Shown piece after piece: positions 1-7,149 of a DNA stretch of 12,500 nt. Under the pieces are notes generated by a model. It was not told the DNA's origin. It did not search any database and saw nothing but the letters and a program-made list of their open reading frames with translations. The position numbers and the translations under genes were made by a program. Numbering within the stretch: the stretch's first letter is position 1; each line of letters starts with the position of its first letter. This stretch comes from Stramonita haemastoma (Eukaryota > Mollusca > Gastropoda > Neogastropoda > Muricidae): contig CM060317.1 in assembly GCA_030674155.1 (NCBI GenBank), positions 45,229,214-45,241,713 on the forward strand. Direction: 5' to 3'.

Positions 1-116
1 GAGAAAAAAAGAACACACCATTTCTAAAGAATCCTAAACGAACTAGCTTGGTATCCGTCTTTGCGGCGCCTTGCGGATCAATGAGGAGAAATTTCCCATC
101 TTTGAGGTCGTCTTAT
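1..116 (+). repeat. 3' end of a preceding array unit (unit 0)
   Basis: This stretch aligns with the sequence before the anchor of unit 3. Both contain TTGCGGCGCCTTG followed by GGAT.AATG, at 61-82 here and at 3113-3135 there. It shows that at least one more unit lies upstream of the window. Confidence 0.7.
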
Positions 117-143
117 GTGCAGACGTGTCAGTGCCTTAATCTC

Positions 144-145
<2 letters not shown>

Positions 146-208
<63 letters not shown>

Positions 209-241
209 CGTGGTGTGTGTGTGCGTGCGTGCGTGCGTGTT

Positions 242-296
<55 letters not shown>

Positions 297-344
297 GTGT
301 AGTGTTGTGTGTGTGTGTGTGTGTGTGTCTGTATGTGTGTGTGG

Positions 345-384
<40 letters not shown>

Positions 385-546
385 GTGTGTGTGTGTGTGT
401 AGTGTGTGTGTGTGTGTGTTTGTGTGTGTGTGTATAAGTGTTGTGTGTGTGTGTGTTTGTGTAAGTGTGTGTGTAAGTGTGTGTGTGTGCGTGTGGGTGG
501 TGTGCGTGGTGTGTGTGTGTGTGTGTGTGTTGTTTGTGTGTGTGTG

Positions 547-582
<36 letters not shown>

Positions 583-589
583 GGTGTGG

Positions 590-633
<44 letters not shown>
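146..633 (+). repeat. Long imperfect (GT)n microsatellite
   Basis: This is about 488 bp of GT dinucleotides broken by GCGT, GTAAGT, GTTTGT, GTAT and GTGGT interruptions. It starts right after CTCCTCTGT, where unit 4 has CTTCTCTGTATGTAG at the same place. The tract therefore probably grew from a short GT-rich seed already present in the repeat unit. All open frames across it are Cys-Val repeats and are artefacts. Alternating purine-pyrimidine tracts like this can adopt Z-DNA. Confidence 0.97.
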
Positions 634-635
<2 letters not shown>

Positions 636-1074
636 TATGAATATCCAGTAAGCAAGTTAGAAATGTTGTGATTCATGTCCCTGTGGTTGGCTAAAATAAC
701 ACGAGCATATTACAAACCCAGACACTCGAATTTCAACTTCAGCACTAAGTTTTACAGTGTTCGGGCATATTGGTAACTGGATATGCTAGCAGAAATAACT
801 CAGAAGTTATGGAATATTTTGACCCTCAAGACAACACAAACCACGAACACAAACAATAACCAACCAAACAAGGAAAAACTGTATGGCCTTGTTTACGGAG
901 TTGTTGTTGTTTTGCATGTTTTTTAATACATTTTTTGTTGTTATCTTACAAAAGTTTGTACGTATGTAGCTATATTATTTTTTTCCCTTTCCTCTGGCGT
1001 CAACAGCAGTATACATAACAGCTGAAGAAGAAAAGACAAAACAAAATAATATATCAAAAGATAGAACCCTCAAA

Positions 1075-1260
1075 TCACGTTGCCTATAATATCTATGATG
1101 TACTCTGTGATCTGTGGATATGGAAGCAGAGACACAGACACAAAGCATGTCCGTTCCCTCAGATTCCATTAGAGAAGAAATAGGATCAAAAGAAAACTCT
1201 TCATCAATAAATATGCTTATTTTTCTCTGAGCCCAGACTATGGCCAAATTTCCGCTGCAA
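1075..1260 (+). repeat. Conserved core block, unit 1
   Basis: This block matches the cores at 2549, 3731, 5071 and 6462. Visible shared strings are TATAATATCTATGATG, CTCTGTGATCTG, GGAAGCAGAGACACAGACAC and, at its end, CTCTGAGCCCAGACTATGGC. In the frame discussed for unit 2 it would read ..YNIYDVLCDL.. and then meet a stop, so this copy is not open across its length. Confidence 0.75.
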
Positions 1261-1771
1261 AATTCGTGTAAGCTTTAATCTTTATGAATGTGAAAAGGGT
1301 TTACTGTTGGGGAAAAAAAATATAATTTTATGGAATATGTCTAGCCTGTTTTCGTTTTTTTGTTGGATTTTTTAAAAACAAAACATAGTCATCAAATCAT
1401 AACCAGCAACAAATTATAATGCTTTTTTTACATTTATAATCAGAAAAGTTATGACGGAGTGGCTATAAACATGGAAAGGAAGAAAGACATATAATATCCA
1501 CGATGATATAATTATATAACAAATATCGGCATAAAAAAGAACAGAACTCATTCCTATTCCAGAGGGTTTTGACATAACTAATTTTTGGTCAGTCTCTGCA
1601 GCATCCGGAAGTCTCATGATGGAAATCGGTTTTTTCTTCCAGGCTAGCTTTTGTGCAGATCTGCCAGTGCACTGATCCAATCTTAAGGTTCCCTTTAAGC
1701 ATTAAGCGTATCAAGTTTTCAATGCACATCTGGATGTTGTCATTCATGGCAGTGTTCCCAGTGGTTGGCTG

Positions 1772-2104
1772 GAGAAAGAAAGCAGGGTTAAAAGTAAAGG
1801 TTAGGATGTCCCATAACCTATGTGATCGTAGAAGAGCGAGGCATCAGAGACCTCAGCTTCTTTAGGGGCCAGCATATTGAGGGCGGCGCCCGTCTCCTCT
1901 CCCTCGCTGCTTTACCCTCTCTGAGCCTAAAGAGGTAGATACCCATTTACAGCTGGGTGAACTGGGGGATAGTATTGAAGCCAAAGCACGCAAACGGTCA
2001 CCCATCCAACTGGTAACCACGCTCGACGCTGTCTCTTTAACCTTGTTTGGAGGAAAGCGAGTCACAGATGACCACTGAGCTATCCCGTCCCCTTGAGAAA
2101 GAAA
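1772..2104. repeat. 10-bp target-site duplication flanking a SINE
   Basis: GAGAAAGAAA occurs at 1772-1781 and again at 2095-2104, exactly at the two ends of the SINE-like insertion. A perfect 10-bp duplication at both ends is the mark of a LINE-driven retroposition event. The sequence is purine-rich and low in complexity, but its placement matches the break in the array unit. Confidence 0.8.
1782..2094 (-). mobile_element. tRNA-derived SINE, family A (copy 1)
   Basis: On the minus strand the element begins GGGGACGGGATAGCTCAGTGG, which resembles a tRNA 5' arm with an A box. The body then contains GGATGGGTGACC, CCCAGTTCACCCAGCTG and AAATGGGTA, and ends near AACCTTTACTTTT. A second copy at 11657-11950 matches it along its whole length in the same orientation. 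No clean GGTTCGANTCC B box is visible, so the head is either an aberrant tRNA or has decayed. The conserved middle resembles the shared central domains of invertebrate SINE superfamilies, but I cannot assign one. Two open frames inside it, one per strand, are not genes. Confidence 0.85.
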
Positions 2105-2232
2105 ACACTATCCATATAACTGGATCTTGACTAGGGTGCTGAGCTTTGCATCCATCAAGCATTTGGCAGCTGGATGAAGTCAGTTAGCAGAAGTAACCTA
2201 GCATCTCTGGAATATGGTGAGCACCGCCACTG

Positions 2233-2466
2233 CATCAACACTGCAAGCGCTTATCAACAACAAACATGTATGACCTTGTTGCCGAGCTGCTGCTTCATAT
2301 GCTTGTTTAGGCGTTGTCAATGTTGTTGTTGTTGTTCTACAAAAAAAATATCATCAACACTACAAGAACTACCCATGCAACAAACATGTATGACCTTGTT
2401 GTCCTAGCTGCTGTTTCATATACTTGTTCAGGCATTGTCGATGTTGTTGTCGTTATTCTACAAAAA
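2233..2466 (+). repeat. Direct duplication of a ~120-bp segment inside unit 2
   Basis: Two adjacent copies, about 2233-2351 and 2352-2466, are offset by 119-120 bp. Both contain CATCAACACT.CAAG, then CAACAAACATGTATGACC, TTGTT, a GCTGCT.TTTCATAT string and TTG repeats ending in TTCTACAAAAAA. The other array units have only one such segment. The duplication therefore postdates the split of unit 2 from its relatives. Confidence 0.85.
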
Positions 2467-2548
2467 ACAGATTCTATTGGCGTCAGCAACAGCATAAACA
2501 TCAGCAAGAAGATAAAGAAAAAGAAAAAAAGAAAAATCAAAAGAAAAC

Positions 2549-2750
2549 CTAAAGAGCATCCCTATGCCCATAATATCTATGATGCGCTGTGTGATCTGCT
2601 CATATCAAAGCAGGAACTTAGAGACACAGCAGTGTCTGTGGCTGTGGCTACACTACATGTAGGAAAAGAAAATGACCGCAAGAAAAATCTCATCAATAAC
2701 ATCTTTGTTTTCCTCTGAGGCTAGACTATGGCAAAAAGCAGCGGCAAAAA
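2549..2750 (+). repeat. Conserved core block, unit 2 (longest open copy)
   Basis: The core reads CCTAAAGAGCAT, then TAATATCTATGATG, GATCTGCTCATATCAAAGC and ends with CTCTGAGGCTAGACTATGGC. In this copy alone one plus-strand frame stays open, giving HNIYDALCDLLISKQELRDT near residues 96-115 of a 134-residue open frame (2314-2718). The same frame in the other units has stops or shifts. No known domain is recognised. Upstream the frame runs through the GTT-rich and polypurine tracts, which argues against a true protein. Confidence 0.75.
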
Positions 2751-3574
2751 TATGTAAGCATACCTTGTACGTAAAACTGTTTCAGTGTTGACAAATATTA
2801 TAACATACAAAAGGTCTACACCTGTTGTTGTTTTTCCAAAAGTATACATACATGAAATTGTACCAAACAACAAACCATAAATTCATCATAGTTATGATCT
2901 GAAAATATTTGACGCAATAGTCGGAAATTTCAAAAAGCAAAACTACGTTAACATAGCTACGGTGACGTAAAAGAAATGGTTTGCTAAACAAGGAAGAAAA
3001 CTTATAGGGTCTATCTGTCTCAGACTGTCTTGACGTATAATAAACGTTTGCAAAATGAAGCAGAAAACTTATTTTTCTATTCCAGAGTCTTCAGCTAACT
3101 CATAGGTAAATTCTTGCGGCGCCTTGAGGATGAATGCTGGCAGTTCTATTAATCCCCCGGGTCTCTCTAAGTGCAGACCTGCCAGTGCGGTTCTCTTTCT
3201 TTTTGCGTTGTTTGTTAGCACATGAATAATAAAATAAAAATGAAGTTATTATGCCAGCAATCCCGGTAGTGAGCTAAACACGGACATATCATCGTGATAA
3301 CTGGATCGTGATTGGTGGACTGAACTTTGCACTGGCTAAGCATTTGATAACTAGATGTAGTTAAAGAAATGTCTTGGTGCATATGGAGTATTCCAAGCAA
3401 CATCCAACACAACTACAATAAGCATCCAACACAACAACAACAAAAAACCGATACGATCTTGTTGGCAGAGTTGCTGCTTTGTATGTTTTATTCAAACGTT
3501 GTTATTGTTGTCGTTATTATCAAGCGGTTTGATTTGTTTTTACAAGATGTAACGCTATGTAAATTCCATTTATT

Positions 3575-3655
3575 ATTTGTTGTTATTATTATCATCATCA
3601 TCATTACTATTATCATCATCATCATTACTATTATTTTTTTTATTGATATTATGTT
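3575..3655 (+). repeat. ATC/ATT triplet tract with a 21-bp higher-order repeat
   Basis: This tract of ATT and ATC triplets contains two exact adjacent copies of a 21-bp word, at 3588-3608 and 3609-3629, and ends in a run of T. It lies where the other units have GTT/TTG-rich sequence, so it probably arose by local slippage in unit 3. Confidence 0.85.
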
Positions 3656-3730
3656 CTATCAGCGTCAACAACAGCATCAATAACAGCAAGAAGAAAACAG
3701 AAGAAAGAGAAAAAAAATCCAAAGAAAACA

Positions 3731-3950
3731 ACCTAAAGAGCATTCCTCTGCCCATGGTATCTATGATGTGGTCTGTAATCAGTCGATAGCGGCCTCTCAA
3801 AGCAAGAAACACAAATACAAAGCATGTAGGGCTTTGGATGCACTAAAGAAAACATGATTAGAAGAGAAAACCTCACCAACGATGATACCCTTGGTTTTCT
3901 TTGAGGCCAGACCATGGCAGAATTTGTTGTGCGAAAATCTATATGCTTAA
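3731..3950 (+). repeat. Conserved core block, unit 3
   Basis: It starts CCTAAAGAGCATTCC and contains GGTATCTATGATGTGG. It shares a 24-base exact match with unit 5 (3846-3869 against 6570-6593), including AAACATGATTAGAAGAG, and ends with TTTCTTTGAGGCCAGACC. Units 2 and 4 have different sequence at that point (GGCTAYACTACA). The open minus-strand frame (3733-4077) shows no recognisable domain. Confidence 0.75.
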
Positions 3951-4539
3951 TGTTCACAGCGAAAGGTTTCCATGATGAGAGCGATTGTGACAAAAAAGGT
4001 TTAAACCTTTTTTTTTCGAAAAAAAAGTATTCATCAAGGCATACCCAGCAACAATCATTGATTAAATCTGTAATCAATAATGACTAATGGAATTTCTACA
4101 AGCTTCGAGGAAAATAATGAAGTACAATGTAGACTTTTTCGCGTTGATGTATTACAAACGTCTGCAGGGAAAAGAAGAAACCCCGTAGCTACCCCAAAGT
4201 CTCTTAAGATGAGCAGTCAGTCTCCGTTTTGATGAACAATAGTTTGGAAACTTTCGGGTCTATTAGGTCATCTGACATGCAGACATGCCAGTGCTATAGT
4301 CTTCTCTGTATGTAGCCTGTAAGCATATCGTAATCCAGAGCAAGTGTTACAAAGCTGGCCATTTATGTCAGCATACTCAATAGTGAGCTAGAACACGAAA
4401 ATTATCCACAAACCTAAATCTGGACATGTATGTTGCGCTTTGCTTTGGTCAGTTGCTTGATAATTGGACCTATTGGTTGAAGTTATACAGTTTACGGAAT
4501 GTTTGAGCCTCACCACATCATTAACACTTCAATATCCAC

Positions 4540-4905
4540 CAATCCCCACCCCCTTTTTTAAAGACTGTGTTCAATATCTTAATAGAATAGTGTACAATTC
4601 AATTGGTATTTGCCTTATCATACAATATGTATAACAATTTGGTTTATGTCTTAAAATGCGTGCGCATGTGTGCGAATGTTTTCGATAGTGTGTGTGTGTG
4701 TGTGTGTTGAGTTGTGTGTTTGTGGTGTGTGTGTGTGGTGGTGTATGTGCTGATTTGTGAGATGCTTTTATATACTGTGATGGTGCGTGCTGATGTTCAG
4801 AACCTGTGTGTGCTATATTGTATTATTTAGGGTTTTTATCTGTATGTGTGCTATGTCAGAATCTCTGTTTTTAGAGATAATAAAGTATTTTGAATTAACT
4901 GAATC
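4540..4905 (+). mobile_element. Probable 5'-truncated LINE 3' end
   Basis: This stretch is absent from the other array units at the matching position. It ends in an AATAAA signal at 4879-4884, followed by GTATTTTGAATTAACTGAAT. Short TTGAA-type repeats like this are typical of the 3' tails of several animal non-LTR retrotransposons. It also holds a small GT-rich tract (about 4687-4745). There is no reverse transcriptase coding sequence left. The exact left border is uncertain because it enters a C/T-rich run, and I see no clear target-site duplication. It could alternatively be a SINE tail or a processed transcript end. Confidence 0.5.
4684..4745 (+). repeat. Short GT-rich tract
   Basis: GT dinucleotides with TTGAGT, TTTGTG and GGTGGT interruptions lie within the probable LINE 3' end. 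The tract is short and imperfect, unlike the long tract in unit 1. Confidence 0.8.
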
Positions 4906-5070
4906 AAATAACAACTATAGGACTGGAGTTGCTGTTTTACTGTTATTTAATTAGAACATTATTATACACGTCGTTATTCTTCAGTTTTGTTTTTTTATTC
5001 AGTTGACAATAAACATCAGTAACACCAAGTGAAGAAATCTCAAACAAAAAAAAAATTAAGAGAAAACAAC

Positions 5071-5265
5071 CCCCAAACTCATCGCCTATAGTATCTGGGA
5101 TGTGCTCTGTGATCAGAGAGTATCAAAGCAGGAGCACAGATACACTGCATGTCAGTAGCTGGGGCTATACTACAGGCCGGGAGAAATTGATCAAACGAAA
5201 AGTCGCACCTTTGATACCCTGATCTATTTTCCCAGGCCAGACTCTGGAAGAATCTTAACAGAAAA
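5071..5265 (+). repeat. Conserved core block, unit 4
   Basis: It contains CGCCTATAGTATCTGGGATG, CTCTGTGATCAGAG, GTATCAAAGCAGGAGCACAG, GGGGCTATACTACAGG and TTCCCAGGCCAGACTCTGG. The GGCTAYACTACA string is shared with unit 2 and not with units 3 and 5. The minus-strand open frame over this region (5079-5357) shows no domain. Confidence 0.75.
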
Positions 5266-5766
5266 AAAACACAACTGCATAAGAAGCCCTTACTGCCAAA
5301 CTTTCCAGTGTTGAGAAAGATTTTCACACTCAAAAGGTACGAACTTTCCCCCCCCAAATCAGAGCTTTAGCTTAGATGTACCGATCTATTACAGTTATCG
5401 TCATCAGAGAAGTGACGAAATAGCTGCATACGTCAAGAAGAAGAATGACGTAAACTGAAACGTTCGCACAAAAAAGCAGAAAATAGCAATCCTTCCGAAG
5501 AGTCTGGACTTAATTAGTTTAGATTCTCTGTGGCACCTTTTGGGGAAGGGGAGGGAGGGGAGAGTGGGGAGGGGCTTATTAATGAGAACATTTTTGTTAT
5601 AATCCCAAGTTGTTGTTTTTTTCAGTGCAGATCTGTCGGTGCATAAGTCTCCTTTTTGATTAAGTAGATCCCATATCTAATCAACATATTACAAACTTGT
5701 CATTCATCTCAGCACACCCCCTTGTTGGCCGAAACAGAAATATCGTATTCATAAACCTGCGTTTTG

Positions 5767-6173
5767 ACAAACATGGTGATCAGTGGTCTAGTGGTAACGC
5801 ACCTGCCTCAAAGAGAAAAATCCAGGTTTCAAGTGTGTGGTGGTTTGATCCCTGTTTATGCCCGAAACCTTTCCCCACAACTAGACAGTGCGTGATGGTC
5901 AGGGTGCTAGTCTTTCAAATGGGACGATAAACTGAGGTTTAGGGTACAATACTCATTTATTGCACGTAAAAAACCCACAGCAACAAGAGAGTTGTCCACG
6001 GCAAAATTTTGTGGGAAAAGCCATTCTGATTGGAATCCAAATGCATGTGCACAGATGGGAAAAAATGGGTGGCGCTGCTCTTGTGGCAACGCGCTCTCTT
6101 CGGGGAGAGCAGCCCGAATTTCACGCAGATAAATCTGCCGTAACTTAAGGTGGTATGCAATAGTATACAAACA
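5767..6173. repeat. 7-bp candidate target-site duplication around SINE family B
   Basis: ACAAACA occurs at 5767-5773 and at 6167-6173. These are the positions where similarity to the other array units breaks and resumes. Seven A-rich bases are weak evidence alone, but the agreement with the empty-site comparison supports them. Confidence 0.6.
5774..6166 (+). mobile_element. tRNA-derived SINE, family B
   Basis: The head contains GTGGTCTAGTGGTAACGC (A box like) and, 45-60 bp on, GTGGTTTGATCCCTG (B box like, GGTTYGATCC), so it is a recognisable pol III promoter. The body follows with GGGACGATAAACTGAGG, GCACGTAAAAAACCCACAGC, AACAAGAGAGTTGTCC, GGGTGGCGCTG, GCAACGCGCTCTC and GGGGAGAGCAGCCCGAATTT. 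From memory these body blocks resemble a SINE type common in molluscan genomes; I cannot check the family name. The short frames at 5697-6235 are shadows of this element. Confidence 0.85.
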
Positions 6174-6461
6174 CAATGAGCTACGCACTGGTTGAGACAG
6201 TATTTAATAGCTGGACTGTAGACTAAAAAGGCCAACGTTTACGGAATATGTCGAGTCATATCGCACCATCAACGCTACAAATACCAACCAACAACAGAAA
6301 CTATGACCCAGTTGACTGTGTTGAATTTTTGCATGTTTTATGCAGAGGTTGTGATTGTTGCTATTCCACTAAAACTTCATATTCTACCGACGTCAAAAAC
6401 AGCACACAACTTGATGGCAAAAAGACGAGAGAAGAAAGAGAAAAATCATAAAGAAAGCAAA

Positions 6462-6665
6462 TTAAAGACAAATCTCTTGGCACCATAATATCTAAGATGC
6501 GCTCTGTGATGTGCTGATATCAAAGCAGGAACGCAGAGACAAAATAGGTCTGGGCTTTGGTTGCACTAGAAGAAAACATGATTAGAAGAGAAATCCTCAC
6601 CATTGATGATACGCTTGCTTTTCTTTGAGGCCAGACTATAGCTTGATTTCAGCTGCTAAAAAGTT
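6462..6665 (+). repeat. Conserved core block, unit 5
   Basis: It contains CACCATAATATCTAAGATGC, CTCTGTGATGTGCTGATATC, AAAGCAGGAACGCAGAGAC, AAACATGATTAGAAGAG, CTTTGAGGCCAGACTATAGC. A stop replaces the TAT codon (TAT to TAA) that keeps the unit 2 frame open, so this copy cannot code there. Confidence 0.75.
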
Positions 6666-6789
6666 CTTTTTATAGTCGTTCTTTTTCTAGACCTTCATGG
6701 TTCACCAATGGTGAAATGTTGTGTATGCGACAAGTTTTGCCACTTATATAGGTAACCGCATTCTGATTTCAGAGATGTCTAAATTCAAC

Positions 6790-7005
6790 ACCAGTATGCA
6801 TGCATCTTTAAAAAAATAATGTTCGTTCCTACCAGCAAACTAGACTACTTGGCCTACTCTCCAAAAAGGTATAATGGGTTTTTTACTTATGTCTAAGATG
6901 TGCTTCATGCGTTCACACACGGCGTCTCGGTTTATAATCTCATCCGAAGGGTTTTCGAGGGAGTTGAGTCGGCGCTGATGTTAATTCCAGGCGGGGGAAA
7001 TGCTG
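6790..7005 (-). mobile_element. Old fragment of SINE family C
   Basis: This aligns with the body of the copies at 8881-9098 and 11059-11426. Shared pieces are GTATGCA, a GTTCCYACC block, GGCCTACT, TTCATGCGTTCACACACGGC, GGTTTATAATCTCATCCG and CTGATGTTAATTCCAGG. It is the most diverged copy: it has base changes and small gaps, and lacks both the tRNA-like head and the AT-rich tail. It lies just beyond the end of the tandem array. Confidence 0.65.
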
Positions 7006-7149
7006 TTTAATGGGTTTCTCTGTGGTGGCTCAACTTATGATTGATCCCAGGCTGTCAGAGCCAGAAATATACAAACAGTCACAGCAGTAAGACTGATAAG
7101 ATTTTAACATCCTATCGTAGTTGTCTTAATCGTTATCACGATGATGAAA
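7006..7149. other. Short unassigned stretch
   Basis: About 145 bp of mixed-composition sequence between the SINE fragment and the decayed tetranucleotide zone. I see no coding signature, repeat or RNA motif in it. Confidence 0.5.

Larger units (their letters stand above)
117..1652 (+). repeat. Array unit 1, expanded by a GT microsatellite
   Basis: The anchor is at 117-134. The unit then carries 488 bp of imperfect GT repeat (146-633). It continues with GTGGTTGGCT at 683-692, a TATTGGTAACTGGAT block near 768, TGTATGGCCTTGTTTACGG near 880, GGCGTCAACAGCAG near 996, a purine-rich tract near 1022-1065, and the core at about 1075-1255, which includes TATAATATCTATGATG. Without the microsatellite the unit is about 1.05 kb. 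The minus-strand open frame across 975-1247 has no recognisable domain and is not called as a gene. Confidence 0.8.
1653..3170 (+). repeat. Array unit 2, carrying a SINE and an internal 120-bp duplication
   Basis: The anchor is at 1653-1670, preceded by a pyrimidine-rich TTTTTTCTTCCAG at 1630-1642. The unit is interrupted by a family A SINE at 1782-2094. The flanks rejoin at the position expected from unit 3, where GTGAGCTAAACACGG gives the empty-site equivalent. It has an internal direct duplication (2233-2466), the SSR-like polypurine tract (2500-2550) and the core (2549-2750). Without the SINE the unit is about 1.2 kb. Confidence 0.82.
3171..4276 (+). repeat. Array unit 3, closest to an unexpanded unit
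   Basis: The anchor is at 3171-3188. At 1106 bp this is the unit with the least inserted sequence, and it serves as the empty-site reference for units 2, 4 and 5. It has GATAACTGGATCG at about 3296, TGAACTTTGCACTGGC at about 3322, GTTGGCAGAGTTGCTGC at about 3460, an ATC/ATT triplet expansion (3578-3655), CAGCGTCAACAACAGCATC at 3660 and the core at 3731-3950. The two overlapping frames at 3573-3812 and 3577-3789 are read from triplet and purine tracts and are not genes. Confidence 0.82.
4277..5624 (+). repeat. Array unit 4, carrying a probable LINE 3' end
   Basis: The anchor at 4277-4294 has the variant ATGCAGACATGCCAGTGC. Then come GTCAGCATACTCAATAGTG at about 4358, TGATAATTGGACC at about 4459, GGAATGTTTGAGCC at 4496, an insertion of about 365 bp (about 4540-4905), and then the unit sequence again with GGACTGGAGTTGCTG at 4921. 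The core is at 5071-5265. Without the insertion the unit is about 1.0 kb. Confidence 0.8.
1..6665 (+). repeat. Degenerate tandem array of a ~1.0-1.2 kb unit (at least five units)
   Basis: The same ordered series of blocks recurs five times in direct orientation. The blocks are: an anchor close to GTGCAGAYCTGCCAGTGC; a block around ATAACTGGAT and TGAGCTTTGC; a block around TGTATGACCTTGTTG followed by GCTGCT, TTCATATGCTTGTT and TTG repeats; GGCGTCAACAACAGCAT; a polypurine A/G tract; a core with ATATCTATGATG and ATATCAAAGCAGGAAC; and a TTTGAGGCCAGACTATGGC block. Anchor-to-anchor distances are 1536, 1518, 1106 and 1348 bp. Removing clear later insertions brings them to about 1.0-1.2 kb. Bases 1-116 match the end of a preceding unit, so the array continues to the left of the window. 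Similarity fades near 6665, inside the fifth core. What the unit is (macrosatellite, duplicated gene fragment or non-coding RNA repeat) cannot be told from this window. Confidence 0.85.
5625..6665 (+). repeat. Array unit 5, truncated at its right end and carrying a SINE
   Basis: The anchor GTGCAGATCTGTCGGTGC is at 5625-5642, directly after TTTTTTTCA. A SINE interrupts the unit at 5774-6166. Unit sequence resumes with ATGAGCTACGCACTGG at 6175 (unit 3 has ATGAACTTTGCACTGG-like sequence) and GGAATATGTCGAG at 6243. The core runs from 6462, and recognisable similarity fades after AGCTGCTAAAAAG near 6663. The array apparently ends here. Confidence 0.8.

Noticed and set aside
48..671. Several plus-strand open frames of 64-131 residues across the GT tract
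   Set aside because: They are Cys-Val repeat translations of an imperfect GT microsatellite in three frames at once.
2314..2718. A 134-residue plus-strand frame as a real gene
   Set aside because: It starts in the TTG duplication, passes through a polypurine Lys-rich tract and the core; the equivalents in the other four units are broken, and no domain is recognised. Kept only as a finding about the core.
3573..4077. Overlapping frames on both strands of unit 3
   Set aside because: They are built from ATC/ATT triplets or the core reverse complement, with no conserved open frame in the other units.
1630..5625. Splice acceptor before the anchor motif (TTTTTTCTTCCAG, TTTTTTTCAG)
   Set aside because: Only units 2 and 5 show a pyrimidine run ending in CAG there, and at different offsets; unit 3 has CTCTCTAAG and unit 4 has GACATG, so no consistent splice site is supported.
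5774..5865. A functional tRNA gene at the head of the family B SINE
   Set aside because: The A and B box like strings are present, but the rest does not close into a cloverleaf by eye and it is fused to a SINE body with target duplications.
5697..6235. Frames of 62-93 residues over the family B SINE
   Set aside because: All lie mostly within the retroelement; overlapping frames on both strands are expected by chance.
1..6665. CRISPR-like array based on regular repeats
   Set aside because: The repeat period is over 1 kb, with diverged units and insertions; there are no short identical repeats with unique spacers, and the sequence is eukaryotic.
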